64,000 nucleotides of DNA from JAISGQ01 sp045604155 (GTDB lineage Bacteria > Bacillota > Clostridia > Oscillospirales > Acutalibacteraceae). Under the pieces are notes generated by a model. That model had not been told where the DNA came from, did no database searches, and saw only the letters and a program-made list of their open reading frames with translations. The position numbers and the translations under genes were made by a program. The stretch is from NCBI GenBank assembly GCA_045604155.1, contig JAZUNN010000046.1:13288-77287 (forward strand), given 5' to 3'. Position 1 is the first letter of the stretch; each line of letters begins with the position of its first letter. Of this stretch, positions 41,789-51,620 are shown piece by piece.

Positions 41789-44050
41789 TTATTTTTTCTT
41801 TGCCTTGGGCTTCTTGATTTTGTTGAGCTTTGCATTGAGCTTGAGGAGATCCTCCTTGGTCATCTCAATGCCTGCCATGCCCATCATACCGGAAAGGCGA
41901 AGCACAGTAAAGCTGCCCATCATCTGCATCATGGTGTCATTCATTTCGAAGTCGCCCATAATACTCTTGTTCTCTCCGCCCTTTTTCTTCTTGGGCATCA
42001 GCTTGGCAACAAGCTTAATAAATACCAGCTTGCCTTTTGTTGTCTTCATTATATCGCCGATCTTGTCGTTGATGGAGAAGCGTCCTTCAATTTCAGTAAT
42101 ATCAAACCAGTTGAGAATTGCATTCTTTTCCTTGAGTCTGTATTCCTCGTTGAACTCTTCAACCTTGCGGATAACAGATTCATCCTTGCAATCTCCTGCT
42201 ACAGCAACAAGAGTGGTTTCACCTGCATTGGGAACGTCAAAATAGAAGAAATGATCCTCTGCAGTCTTCTTGCCAAGGCTTTCGCCGTTTGCAAAAAGCT
42301 CTACTTCAGGCTGGTTGGAGTATACTGTTACCTTGGTTACATCTTCAACACGATCGATATATCTCTTGCTGCAAAGATGTACGAAAGGCTCATCGGAAAG
42401 CCATGCCTTATATGCATAGAAGGAGTCCTTCTTGTACTTGCGGTCAAATGTTACAAGACCCTTGTGGTTCTGTCCGTTTTCGCCGCCTTCGTTTCGTGCA
42501 TCAGCACCGAAATCAAACATATTCCATACATGGGTAGCCCACATATACTTTCTTGTGAAGAGCTGCTTGATGAGTTCTTCGTGGTAGTATGCCTGATATT
42601 CTTCGGTGTAGTCACCCTGAGTGGGTTTTGAGGTATGCCAGTTGAGTGCCTCACAGCCATACTCGGAACAGCCGATGGGAATATTGGGCCAGCGCTCGTG
42701 GAACTTGTCGAACCATGGTCCATTCATGGATGTTTCGCCGCCGTACCAGCCGAAGTAATGGTTATAGGATACTACATCGGGAATCTGGATATAGGGGCTT
42801 TCGATAGGACAGGGAGAAACAGCCGCAATAGTAGTAGGTCTGGTCTTATCCATCTCGTGACACATATCGTTAAGGATTCTGTGGTTTTCGAGAAGGTCGG
42901 GATCAGTATCACCGTTCATGGTAATCTCATTGGAAAGACCCCAGACAACGATTGACGGATGGTTATAGTTCTGAACAATAAGTTCCTTCATCTGAGAAAT
43001 TGTATTCTCTCTGCCGGTTGCCATGTGGTTGGAAATATAGGGAATTTCCGCCCATACAACCATTCCTCGCTCGTCGCAGAGATCATAGAAGAACTGATCG
43101 TGCTGATAGTGCGCAAGGCGGATAGTTGTTGCTCCGACCTCGCAGATAAGATCCATGTCCTCAGTGTGATGCTCGGGAAGGAGTGCATTGCCTATTCCCC
43201 ATCTGTCCTGATGACGGGATACGCCACGAAGAGGATATTCCTCACCATTGAGAATAAATCCGTTCTGAGGATCAATCTTGTACGTACGGCAGCCGAAACG
43301 TGCGGATACATCGTCAATTGCCTCACCGTTGACAATAAGCTCTGCATATGCGGTGTAAAGATAAGGATCCTTTCTGCCGTGCCAGAGGTGAACGTTCTTT
43401 ATTTCAAGCTCTGCCTCGTTCTGTCCTTCTGCTTCTGCAACGACTGTTCCTTCTGCATCCTTTACTGTATATTTTACAGTATAGCCTTCAGCGGGATTGG
43501 TTATATAGGTTACAACTTTGATCTTTGCATCTTCACCAACAATTTCGGGAGTGACCTGAATGCCGGGACCTCCGAAATAGTCGAGATCAAAGTGAGATTC
43601 CTTTACACAGATGATGTTTACGTCACGGTAAAGTCCGCCGTAGAAAGTAAAGTCAGCAACCTGAGGATATACCTTCTGGTTTGCCGCATTGTCAACTGCA
43701 ACGACAAGCAGATTGCTGTCTTCCAGTGACTCAGTGATATCTACTCTCCAGGTGGAATAACCGCCGTCATGATGTGCCAGATTCTTGCCGTTGAAATATA
43801 CATCTGCAGAGGAATTTGCACCTCTGATCTCAAGATAGTAACGATCTGCTTCGGGCAATGCGGATTTTTCGATATTCTTTGCATAGTGACAGGTTCCACG
43901 GTGGTAATCGTTGCCGCCGTCCTGACCGTCAGTTGCATTCCATGAATGAGGAAGATTTACATTTTCCCAGTCTGTGGGAAGCTGAGCGGGGATCTGCTCT
44001 ATACCTTTTGCAAATACCCACTCGGAATTGATATTAATTATTTTTCTCAC
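41789..44050 (-). CDS. GH2 glycosidase (beta-glucuronidase or beta-galactosidase)
   Basis: 753 aa. A jelly-roll sugar-binding domain, an Ig-like domain and a TIM barrel with acid/base Glu in WGLSNEIT and nucleophile Glu in GCSEYGCEA. An NHK segment (GQNHKGLVTFDRK) could be the N-x-K pair that marks glucuronidases. The C-terminal ~110 residues are unusual: Met-rich helical, ending in a Lys-rich PKAKKK tail. The start is GTG with AAGGAGAA upstream. It is downstream of a GPH sugar carrier and near uxuA, which favours a glucuronide substrate. Confidence 0.85.
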   Translation of the reverse strand: MRKIININSEWVFAKGIEQIPAQLPTDWENVNLPHSWNATDGQDGGNDYHRGTCHYAKNIEKSALPEADRYYLEIRGANSSADVYFNGKNLAHHDGGYSTWRVDITESLEDSNLLVVAVDNAANQKVYPQVADFTFYGGLYRDVNIICVKESHFDLDYFGGPGIQVTPEIVGEDAKIKVVTYITNPAEGYTVKYTVKDAEGTVVAEAEGQNEAELEIKNVHLWHGRKDPYLYTAYAELIVNGEAIDDVSARFGCRTYKIDPQNGFILNGEEYPLRGVSRHQDRWGIGNALLPEHHTEDMDLICEVGATTIRLAHYQHDQFFYDLCDERGMVVWAEIPYISNHMATGRENTISQMKELIVQNYNHPSIVVWGLSNEITMNGDTDPDLLENHRILNDMCHEMDKTRPTTIAAVSPCPIESPYIQIPDVVSYNHYFGWYGGETSMNGPWFDKFHERWPNIPIGCSEYGCEALNWHTSKPTQGDYTEEYQAYYHEELIKQLFTRKYMWATHVWNMFDFGADARNEGGENGQNHKGLVTFDRKYKKDSFYAYKAWLSDEPFVHLCSKRYIDRVEDVTKVTVYSNQPEVELFANGESLGKKTAEDHFFYFDVPNAGETTLVAVAGDCKDESVIRKVEEFNEEYRLKEKNAILNWFDITEIEGRFSINDKIGDIMKTTKGKLVFIKLVAKLMPKKKKGGENKSIMGDFEMNDTMMQMMGSFTVLRLSGMMGMAGIEMTKEDLLKLNAKLNKIKKPKAKKK

Positions 44051-44077
44051 AACAGTTCTCCTTTTGTTTTATATAGG

Positions 44078-44108
44078 GATCCCCGACAAATTTGCTTTGT
44101 CGGGGATC
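44078..44108 (-). terminator. Terminator between transporter and GH2 genes
   Basis: GATCCCCGACAAA and TTTGTCGGGGATC form a 13-bp stem with a 5-nt loop. It probably attenuates readthrough from the carrier gene into the glycosidase gene. Confidence 0.85.
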
Positions 44109-44146
44109 AAATCATTTAATCGTCAGATAATTCCTGAATTCCCGAC

Positions 44147-46228
44147 TTATTCAGCAGGAGTCTCTTCAGCAGGTGCTTCTTCTGCAGGAGCTTCTTCTGC
44201 AGGAGCTTCTTCTGCAGGAGTCTCTTCTGCGGGAGTTTCTTCTGCGGGAGCTTCTTCAGCATGAGTCTCTTCTGCGGGAGTTTCTTCTGCGGGAGCTTCT
44301 TCAGCAGGAGTCTCTTCTGCGGGAGTTTCTTCTGCGGGAGCTTCTTCAGCAGGAGTCTCTTCTGCGGGAGTCTCTTCTGCGGGAACTTCTTCAGCAGGAG
44401 TTTCTTCAGCAGGAGCTTCTTCTGCGGGCGCTTCTTCTGCGGGAGCTTCTTCTGCGGGAGTTTCTTCTGCGGGAGTTTCTTCTGCAGGAGCATCTTCAGC
44501 AGGAGTTTCAACAACGGTTTCTTCAGAAATTGTTTCTGCAACCTCTGCTGCAGCAGCTGCTGCACCGATAGTTGCTGCGAATTCTACGATAGTATTGCCG
44601 TCTTCTGATACTGCGAGGGTTTCTGCAGCGATAAGATCCTCTTCTGCATTCTCAGTGGTAACATTTCGTGCAGCAAGCTCTTCCTGCATCTTAGCAAGCT
44701 TTTTCTTGCTGAGGTTATAGATAAGAGCAATACCGATGAACATAAGGAGTGCACTGAAAGTATAAAGTGCAGCAACAAGCCAGCACATATTTTTAGCAGT
44801 AGATTCGCTCTGACCGATGGTGCCAAGTTTGGAGTTGTAACCAAGGTAGCCCATAACAAGCAGGACTGCGGAGGGGCCTACGCCCTGTGCGAGCTTACGG
44901 AAGAAGGAGTGGAGAGAATAAACAGTACCCTCTTCTCTTCTGCCGGTCTTCCACTCGTTATAGTCGATAGCATCGCCCATAAGTGCCCATGAAACACAGG
45001 AGTAAATACCCATACCGAGACCAAATACTACGAGAGCGCCCATATAAATAATGAGAGCCAGATTCTTATCACCGATTGTGGGGAACAGGAACATAAGGCC
45101 TGCGCCGATCAGGGAAACGAAGGAGCCGACAACAGAAGCTTCCTTCTTGCCCCATTTATTGACGATCTTCTTAACAAAAGGCATGAAGATGAACATGGGA
45201 AGGAAACCAATAAGCATAACAACACCGGAAAGGTCAGCCTTGCCGAAGTAGGTAGCGAACATGATGGTGTTGGCGGTGGATGCAGACTGCATACCGAGGA
45301 ACATACCCATAGCGGCGAGAGTTGCACCAACAGCAGGACGGTTCTTCAGGAAGTTGCCAAATGCCTTGAAAATATTGAACTTTTCGCCTTCATTTGTCTT
45401 GACTGAGTTTTCGTCAACACGGATGGTGGTATTCTTGATCATGAAAAGGAAAGCAATAAAACCAAGAACACCCATGATAAGGGCTGCATAGAACACATTC
45501 TCGCCACGCAGGATCTGCAGCTTATCGCCAGTGAGAGGATTCAGAACATTATCGCCGATTTCATAAGGTTGCTTGGTGAGAGGATTGATCATATAATCAG
45601 CCTCATTGAGAGTTTCAGGAATCTCAATTCCACCATTTCTAAAGAAACCGATAGGATCATCAGGATTAAAGGTAACGTTTTGCCAGATCAGCATGGGAAG
45701 GATGATCATAGGAACCATGTTGCCGACCATGGAGCCGACAGAACGCCATGTGGAGAGCTGTGCTCTCTCTGCGTTGTCCTCGGTGATGAGGGACAGCATG
45801 GAACCGTAAGGAACGTTAGCCACTGTGTAGCAGGCATCCCAGATTATATAACCGACTACAAACAGAACTGCCTTAACTATGGTATTAGCACCAGGGAAGG
45901 GAAGGAATACTGCGGCACCTGCAAACAGCAGACCGCAGGCACCAATCAGGATATATGTCTTGAATTTGCCTCGTTTATACTTTCTTGTATCCTTGTCGAT
46001 CATGGAACCAATCATAGGATCGTTGACTGCGTCCCATATCTGCACAATAAGCAGAAGAATGGAGAGGAGACCTGTTTCCATCATCATGAAAACGAGCCAG
46101 AAAGTCTGAACTGTGCCCTTAAGCGCAAAACTCATGTTACAGCCGAAATCGCCGGCAGCATATGCGAGTTTATCGCGCATACCAAACTTGCGGTAGCCTT
46201 TAGCATCTAATTTTTTTGCCTTTTTCAT
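44147..46228 (-). CDS. GPH-family (MelB-like) sugar carrier with PAEE repeat tail
   Basis: 693 aa. Residues 1-~510 form a 12-span glycoside-pentoside-hexuronide cation symporter (RDKLAYAAGDFGCNM start, MGDAIDYNEWKTGRREEG motif). The remaining ~180 residues are cytoplasmic: an Ala/Glu linker, then about 24 copies of a PAEE(T/A) pentapeptide to the stop. Normal family members end near 460-500, so the tail is an addition. E. coli UidB, the glucuronide carrier, is in this family, and the GH2 and uxuA neighbours support that substrate. It is divergent from the AraC gene. Confidence 0.9.
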   Translation of the reverse strand: MKKAKKLDAKGYRKFGMRDKLAYAAGDFGCNMSFALKGTVQTFWLVFMMMETGLLSILLLIVQIWDAVNDPMIGSMIDKDTRKYKRGKFKTYILIGACGLLFAGAAVFLPFPGANTIVKAVLFVVGYIIWDACYTVANVPYGSMLSLITEDNAERAQLSTWRSVGSMVGNMVPMIILPMLIWQNVTFNPDDPIGFFRNGGIEIPETLNEADYMINPLTKQPYEIGDNVLNPLTGDKLQILRGENVFYAALIMGVLGFIAFLFMIKNTTIRVDENSVKTNEGEKFNIFKAFGNFLKNRPAVGATLAAMGMFLGMQSASTANTIMFATYFGKADLSGVVMLIGFLPMFIFMPFVKKIVNKWGKKEASVVGSFVSLIGAGLMFLFPTIGDKNLALIIYMGALVVFGLGMGIYSCVSWALMGDAIDYNEWKTGRREEGTVYSLHSFFRKLAQGVGPSAVLLVMGYLGYNSKLGTIGQSESTAKNMCWLVAALYTFSALLMFIGIALIYNLSKKKLAKMQEELAARNVTTENAEEDLIAAETLAVSEDGNTIVEFAATIGAAAAAAEVAETISEETVVETPAEDAPAEETPAEETPAEEAPAEEAPAEEAPAEETPAEEVPAEETPAEETPAEEAPAEETPAEETPAEEAPAEETPAEETHAEEAPAEETPAEETPAEEAPAEEAPAEEAPAEETPAE
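44149..44508. repeat. 15-bp tandem repeat coding PAEE(T/A)
   Basis: About 24 in-frame copies of a 15-bp unit, GAAGAAACTCCTGCA with synonymous and Thr/Ala variants. One copy has Pro changed to His (AEETHAEE). It is expected to change length by slippage without breaking frame. Confidence 0.9.
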
Positions 46229-46247
46229 GCTTTTTCCTCCTATTTTC

Positions 46248-46278
46248 TTTTTTCAGGTTGTCTTTTTTCCTGAAAAAA
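46248..46278. promoter_or_regulatory. Inverted repeat in the leader of the sugar carrier gene
   Basis: TTTTTTCAGG and CCTGAAAAAA with an 11-nt loop lie ~20 bases upstream of the carrier start. It may be an operator for the AraC regulator or an RNA hairpin in the leader. Confidence 0.5.
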
Positions 46279-46408
46279 CCAACCGATTTTCTGTTTTTTT
46301 ATGCACTTTCGATTGATCCTGACTTAAGTATATATGATTCAGAAATATTTTGTGAGGAAAATTTTAATGTAAACTTGTATTTTTTTAATCTATTCAAACT
46401 TTTTCATG

Positions 46409-46437
46409 TTGTAATTGTACAAAAACCGTGCTACAAT
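46409..46437 (+). promoter_or_regulatory. Promoter of araC-uxuA-SDR operon
   Basis: TTGTAA (46409-46414), a 17-base spacer and TACAAT (46432-46437), 60 bases upstream of the AraC start. Confidence 0.65.
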
Positions 46438-46496
46438 ATCATGGGACATCGGAAATTTTTATTCCATTTTTTACTTTTCCCTAAGGAGGTGGGGTT

Positions 46497-47720
46497 TTGT
46501 CCTTTGATTCGGAGCTCTCTTTTCTCTGTGATATCCTGAAAAAAGCTTATTTAAAAACCAGCATTGCCTCACCCGGAGATACTCTTGAACGCATCCTTCC
46601 TTCAGGCTTTGATTCCCTTTTTCCCAGCATATATGCTGTGGATAAACCTCTCCACAATCTTATCGGAAAACCTGAAGAACACACAATGTATAAAGTTACC
46701 GATGCCTTGCATCTGTCGTATATTTATTTTCAGTTACCTGACAATGAAAAAATCTCCTACTTTTTTGTCGGTCCATATCTGCGAAATTCCATGGACACCC
46801 AGCAGATTATGGAAATTGCCGAAAACAACAATATCACTCCAAAAAACCAGCAATATCTCGATGAATACTACAGCAGTATTCCGGTAATATCTGATAACAG
46901 CTATCTGTTAATGATGCTTAACACATTCTGTGAGCGCATATGGAACACGCTGTCTTTCTCAGTTGTGGACATCAACAATGAGTGGCAGCTTCCGCCGTCA
47001 CTTATAAATGAATCCAAAAGCAGCGACGGATTCGATGATGTCATTATGAACATGATAGCCATGGAAAAAAGATACAGCTTTGAAAATGAGCTTATGCAGG
47101 CTGTTTCTCTGGGTCAGGTACACAAGGACGCCTCTCTCCTTTCAAGCTTTTCCGATCAGGTTTTTGAGCGAAGATCTTCCGATCCTCTTCGCAATATGAA
47201 AAACTATGTGATCATTATGAACACCCTTCTTCGCAAAGCTGCGGAGAAAGGCGGAGTTCATCCAATGTATATAGACAGGCTGTCTTCTTCATTCGCTTTC
47301 AGACTCGAACAGATTTCTGCTTTGCCTGAAGTTGTTCCCCTTATGCATGAAATGTACAAATCATACTGCAGACTCGTCCGCAAGCATTCACTGCAAAGCT
47401 ATTCTCCCATTGTTCAGAAGTCTATTATTCTTATTGACTCCGATCTTTCCGCCAATCTTTCGCTCCACACTCTTGCGGAAAGTCAGAATATCAGCCCGGG
47501 ATATCTCTCCGCTGTTTTCCGGAAGGAAACCGGGAAAACAATTTCAGAATTTATCCGTGAGAAAAGGATGAAACACGCAGTTCACCTTCTGACAACCACT
47601 CACCTGCAGATACAAACCGTCGCTCTTCACTGCGGAATAATGGATGTGCAGTATTTTTCAAAGATTTTCAAAAAGCATACCGGTATGACTCCCAAGGAAT
47701 ACCGTGCTAATACAAAATAA
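46497..47720 (+). CDS. AraC-family regulator
   Basis: 407 aa. The N-terminal ~290 residues are a helical sensing domain; the C-terminus has two helix-turn-helix motifs (LAESQNISPGYLSAVF and VALHCGIMDVQYFSKIF) ending GMTPKEYR. It starts with TTG, with a perfect AAGGAGGT seven bases upstream. It is divergent from the GPH carrier and 32 bases ahead of uxuA, so it very likely controls both arms in response to a hexuronide or intermediate. Confidence 0.88.
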   Translation: MSFDSELSFLCDILKKAYLKTSIASPGDTLERILPSGFDSLFPSIYAVDKPLHNLIGKPEEHTMYKVTDALHLSYIYFQLPDNEKISYFFVGPYLRNSMDTQQIMEIAENNNITPKNQQYLDEYYSSIPVISDNSYLLMMLNTFCERIWNTLSFSVVDINNEWQLPPSLINESKSSDGFDDVIMNMIAMEKRYSFENELMQAVSLGQVHKDASLLSSFSDQVFERRSSDPLRNMKNYVIIMNTLLRKAAEKGGVHPMYIDRLSSSFAFRLEQISALPEVVPLMHEMYKSYCRLVRKHSLQSYSPIVQKSIILIDSDLSANLSLHTLAESQNISPGYLSAVFRKETGKTISEFIREKRMKHAVHLLTTTHLQIQTVALHCGIMDVQYFSKIFKKHTGMTPKEYRANTK

Positions 47721-47752
47721 TCAATCATTACAGATTTGGAGGATAAAACAAA

Positions 47753-48805
47753 ATGAACATGAAACTTTCTTTCCGCTGGTATGGCAGCGATGACCCCGTA
47801 AGTCTTGAATACATCTCCCAGATTCCCGGTATGCGTTCTATCGTTTCTGCTGTTTACGATGTCAAGCCCGGTGAAGTATGGCCTGAAGAAAGCCTCGAAA
47901 GCATGAAAAATGCCTGCGACGCTCACGGTCTTGTATTTGATGTTGTTGAATCAATCCCTGTTCACGAGGATATCAAGCTCGGCAGAGGTGATGTTGACTG
48001 GCTTCTGGACGTTTACTGCGAGAATATCCGCCGCTGTGCAAAATACGGTGTGAAATGCGTCACCTATAATTTCATGCCTGTTTTTGACTGGACAAGAACT
48101 CAGCTTGACAAAAAGGCTGCCGACGGTTCAACAAGCCTTGTCATGTACTGGGATCAGATGAGAGGACTTGATCCTCTCAAGGACGATATTCACCTTCCCG
48201 GCTGGGATTCAAGCTATACCCAGGATGAAGTCCGTGAGCTTATCACCGCTTACGGTGAAATCGGTGAAGAAGGTCTTTGGAAGAATCTTGAAAGATTCCT
48301 TAAGAAGGTAATTCCCGTTGCTGAGGAATGCGGAGTAAAAATGGCAATACATCCCGATGATCCTCCATACCCCATCTTCGGTCTGCCCAGAATCATCACC
48401 TGCGAGAAGAATCTTGACCGCTTCCTTTCCCTTGTCGACAGTCCCTCCAACTGTCTTTGCCTCTGCACCGGAAGCCTTGGCTGTGCTGAATCCAACGATA
48501 TTCCCGCAATGGTCCGCAAATATGCAGCTATGAACCGCATCGCATTCATGCATATCCGCAATGTCAAGATCATGGAGGACGGTTCCTTTGAGGAGCGTGC
48601 TCATCTCTCTTCCTGCGGATCACTCGACATTTATGAAATCGTAAAGGCACTGTGCGAAAACGGATATGACGGATATGTCCGTCCCGATCACGGACGCATG
48701 ATTTGGGGTGAAATTGGAAAGTTTGGTTATGGACTCTTTGACAGAGCTCTGGGTGCTGCTTATATCAACGGTCTGTTTGAGGCCTGTGAAAAAACAACCA
48801 AATAA
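47753..48805 (+). CDS. uxuA: Mannonate dehydratase
   Basis: 350 aa, full length. It dehydrates D-mannonate to 2-keto-3-deoxygluconate in glucuronate breakdown. The xylose-isomerase-like TIM barrel has metal-site motifs HPDDPPYPIFGLPR and the Cys-containing CLCTGSLG. GGAGG precedes the ATG. It is followed 20 bases later by an SDR that should supply mannonate from fructuronate. A uronate isomerase and KDG kinase/aldolase are not in the window. Confidence 0.93.
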   Translation: MNMKLSFRWYGSDDPVSLEYISQIPGMRSIVSAVYDVKPGEVWPEESLESMKNACDAHGLVFDVVESIPVHEDIKLGRGDVDWLLDVYCENIRRCAKYGVKCVTYNFMPVFDWTRTQLDKKAADGSTSLVMYWDQMRGLDPLKDDIHLPGWDSSYTQDEVRELITAYGEIGEEGLWKNLERFLKKVIPVAEECGVKMAIHPDDPPYPIFGLPRIITCEKNLDRFLSLVDSPSNCLCLCTGSLGCAESNDIPAMVRKYAAMNRIAFMHIRNVKIMEDGSFEERAHLSSCGSLDIYEIVKALCENGYDGYVRPDHGRMIWGEIGKFGYGLFDRALGAAYINGLFEACEKTTK

Positions 48806-48825
48806 ATTACAAGGGGTTTTTATTT

Positions 48826-49677
48826 ATGAATACCAACGTTATTAATACCGATCTCAGCGGCAAGGTTGCCGTAGTAACAGGCGCAGGCGGTGTGCTCTGC
48901 AGTTATTTTGCAATGGTTCTTGCCCGTGCAGGTGCACGTGTTGCTCTTCTTGACCTTAATCTTGAGTCCGCTCAGGCTTATGCTGATGAGATCACTGCAG
49001 AAGGCGGCATTGCAAAGGCTTACAGCTGCAATGTACTCAGCAAGGAAATCTGCATGGCTGTTGCAGAGGAAGTAAAAAAAGATCTCGGTCCCTGTGATAT
49101 TCTCGTAAACGGCGCAGGCGGAAACAATCCCCGTGCAACTACCGACAAGGAATATTATGAGCCCGGTGATATTGATGCTGATACCAAGAGCTTCTTCGAT
49201 CTTGATGCTGACGGTGTCGGATTTGTTTTCAACCTCAACTTCCTCGGCACCCTGATCCCCACTCAGGCATTTGCTGCTCATATGCTGGGAAGAAAAGGCT
49301 GCTCGATTCTCAATATCTCTTCCATGAACGCATACACTCCTCTTACAAAAATCCCTGCATATTCCGGCGCAAAGGCTGCTATCTCAAACTTCACTCAGTG
49401 GCTTGCTGTACATTTCTCCCGTGAAGGAATCCGTGTAAACGCCATCGCTCCCGGTTTCTTCTCCACCAAGCAGAACGCAAAGCTGCTCTGGAATGATGAC
49501 GGAACTCCTACCGCTCGCACAGGCAAGATTCTTGCCGCAACTCCCATGGGTCGATTCGGCGAAACAGAGGAGCTTGAAGGCGGTCTGCTGTTCCTTGTAA
49601 ATGAGGCTGCCGCAGGCTTTATCACCGGCGTTGTTCTTCCCGTTGACGGAGGTTTTTCCGCATATTCAGGTGTCTGA
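48826..49677 (+). CDS. SDR oxidoreductase, probable D-mannonate (fructuronate) reductase
   Basis: 283 aa. Rossmann motif VTGAGGVLCSYFA, NGAGGNNP, catalytic Ser in SSMNAY and YxxxK in YSGAKAA. The long insertion after NPRATT, with a DIDADTKSFFDLDADG stretch, is typical of SDRs paired with uxuA that replace the classic UxuB. The substrate is inferred from the neighbouring uxuA. A terminator follows. Confidence 0.85.
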   Translation: MNTNVINTDLSGKVAVVTGAGGVLCSYFAMVLARAGARVALLDLNLESAQAYADEITAEGGIAKAYSCNVLSKEICMAVAEEVKKDLGPCDILVNGAGGNNPRATTDKEYYEPGDIDADTKSFFDLDADGVGFVFNLNFLGTLIPTQAFAAHMLGRKGCSILNISSMNAYTPLTKIPAYSGAKAAISNFTQWLAVHFSREGIRVNAIAPGFFSTKQNAKLLWNDDGTPTARTGKILAATPMGRFGETEELEGGLLFLVNEAAAGFITGVVLPVDGGFSAYSGV

Positions 49678-49692
49678 TATCATTAAAATCTC

Positions 49693-49728
49693 AAAAAGGT
49701 TTGGGACATAAAGTCCCAAACCCTTTTT
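49693..49728. terminator. Bidirectional terminator
   Basis: A stem of about 15 bp around GGTTTGGGAC with one bulge or mismatch, flanked by A and T runs, between the convergent SDR and ABC exporter genes. Confidence 0.9.
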
Positions 49729-49730
49729 CT

Positions 49731-51620
49731 TTATCCGACCTTATTCATCTGTTCTTTATGATACTGCAGCATATACAGCTGATGATATCGGCCTTTTTTC
49801 TCAAGCAGCTCCTGATGGCTGCCCTGCTCGATTATCCTGCCCTTGGAAAGAAGAATTATATTGTCCGCATGCTGAATGGTTGACAGTCTATGTGCTACCA
49901 TGAGCATAGTGCCGACATTCATCATCTTTTCAAGAGAATCCTGAATAAGCAGTTCGGTTTCTGTGTCGATGTTTGCTGTTGCTTCGTCGAGAATCATAAC
50001 CGAGGGCTTATGGATAATTGTACGTGCAAAGGACAGAAGCTGACGCTGACCGGCGGAGAAGTTATTACCACGCTCACGCACCACTTCGTCAAGTCCGTTT
50101 TCAAGCTTGCTTATAAATGAATCTGCATTGACATAGCGGCAGGTTTCCCATATTTCCTCGTCGCTTATCCCCTCTTCACGAAGGACGATGTTGCTTCGGA
50201 TAGTACCTGAGAAAAGGAAAACATCCTGAAGCATCTGCCCGAAATGTTTTCTGAGAGAAGAAATCTTTATCTTCTTTATGTCGATACCGTCAATGAGTAT
50301 CTGCCCCTTCTGGATATCGTAATTACGGCAGATAAGGGAAAGAATTGTTGATTTGCCTGAGCCTGTGGAGCCGACAAATGCAACTGTATCGTTTGCATTG
50401 ACTTTAAAGGAAACACCCTTCAATACCCATTCATCGGGAACATACGAGAACCACACATCCTTAAATTCGATGTCGCCTTTTATCTCGTCAAGCTCTATTG
50501 CATCCTCTTCGTCAACGATCTTTGGTTCGATATCCATAACAGTGAATATCTTTTCAGCGGACGCAAACGCAGACTGCATCCAGTTGAACTGCTCTGCAAG
50601 ATTCTGGATTGGGTTGAAGAACTTGGAAATGTACATATAGAAAGTAACTATTGTACCGCTGGTGAGGGTCTGACCCATGAAGCTTGTGTTGTCGATATAC
50701 CCCTTACCTCCGAGGTAAAGCAGACAGAGCACAGAGCTGATGTAAAGCATATATACGACAGGTCGGAATACGCCGAAAACGAATATCTGCTTCTGCTTTG
50801 CTGCACCAAGCTCATCGTTCTTTTTGTTGAAGTCACGCATTTTCTTGTCTTCGCAGTTAAATATCTGCGTGATTTTTATGCCGGAAAGATTTTCAGAAAG
50901 ATAGGTGTTTATGTCTGTTGTGCCGTCCTTTACTCTGCGGTATGCCTTACGGGAGAATTTTCTGAAAATAACCGTAAACAGCACGATGAAGGGAACAAAG
51001 CACAGCACCATAAGCGTCAGCTCGTAATTTACGCAGAACATTGCAACAAGCACACCCACGATGATAAAGCAGTTCTTCAGAAGGTTTACAACAAGGTTTG
51101 TAAACATCATGGAGATTGCGTTTGTATCGTTTGTTACTCGTGTTACAAGCTTACCCACGGGAATCATATTGAGCTGCTCATGAGAAAGCCCTTCAATGTG
51201 AGTAAACAGGTCTTCTCTCATCGTCGAGAGAATCTTCTGTCCCGTTTTCTGGAGGATTATTGCCTGTACATAGGTGCATACAAGTGAAACTGCAAGTATG
51301 CTTGCATAGACTGCTACGGAAATGTACAGTGCACTGAGTTTGAAATCATTCTTTATCATTTCCTCTATCCGTCCGATAAGGAGAGGAGAAATAATATCAT
51401 AGGAAATGGAAAACAGCATGATAAGGAACACAAGAAGAAATTCCTTTTTATAGGGCTTTGCATAATGGACAAGGCGGCGGATAAGCTCGCTGTCCTTCAT
51501 GTTTCGATCAAAACCGAGGGCTTCTTTTTTGTTTTTCATCAGGGCAAAAGCCACTACGAAGCACAGAGCGAAAACGCCGACTACTGCGCCGACTACAATC
51601 AAAGGATAATACTCACGCAT
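49731..51620 (-). CDS. ABC exporter half-transporter, second subunit
   Basis: 629 aa. Six spans (type IV exporter fold), then a nucleotide-binding domain with Walker A GSTGSGKS, signature SAGQRQLLSFART, Walker B VMILDEATANID. The signature lacks the usual SGGQ (it reads FSAGQ). ATG at 51620 overlaps the end of the partner gene by 8 bases (ATGCGTGA), so the two are translationally coupled. They form a heterodimeric multidrug-type exporter; substrate unknown. Confidence 0.9.
   Translation of the reverse strand: MREYYPLIVVGAVVGVFALCFVVAFALMKNKKEALGFDRNMKDSELIRRLVHYAKPYKKEFLLVFLIMLFSISYDIISPLLIGRIEEMIKNDFKLSALYISVAVYASILAVSLVCTYVQAIILQKTGQKILSTMREDLFTHIEGLSHEQLNMIPVGKLVTRVTNDTNAISMMFTNLVVNLLKNCFIIVGVLVAMFCVNYELTLMVLCFVPFIVLFTVIFRKFSRKAYRRVKDGTTDINTYLSENLSGIKITQIFNCEDKKMRDFNKKNDELGAAKQKQIFVFGVFRPVVYMLYISSVLCLLYLGGKGYIDNTSFMGQTLTSGTIVTFYMYISKFFNPIQNLAEQFNWMQSAFASAEKIFTVMDIEPKIVDEEDAIELDEIKGDIEFKDVWFSYVPDEWVLKGVSFKVNANDTVAFVGSTGSGKSTILSLICRNYDIQKGQILIDGIDIKKIKISSLRKHFGQMLQDVFLFSGTIRSNIVLREEGISDEEIWETCRYVNADSFISKLENGLDEVVRERGNNFSAGQRQLLSFARTIIHKPSVMILDEATANIDTETELLIQDSLEKMMNVGTMLMVAHRLSTIQHADNIILLSKGRIIEQGSHQELLEKKGRYHQLYMLQYHKEQMNKVG

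Noticed and set aside
42959..43729. 256-aa plus-strand frame within the GH2 gene
   Set aside because: Reverse-complement shadow of the glycosidase; no domain or ribosome site.
44116..44608. Leu/Gln/Lys-rich and Ser/Cys/Gly/Phe-rich open frames across the PAEE repeat
   Set aside because: They are alternative-frame readings of the 15-bp tandem repeat in the carrier gene.
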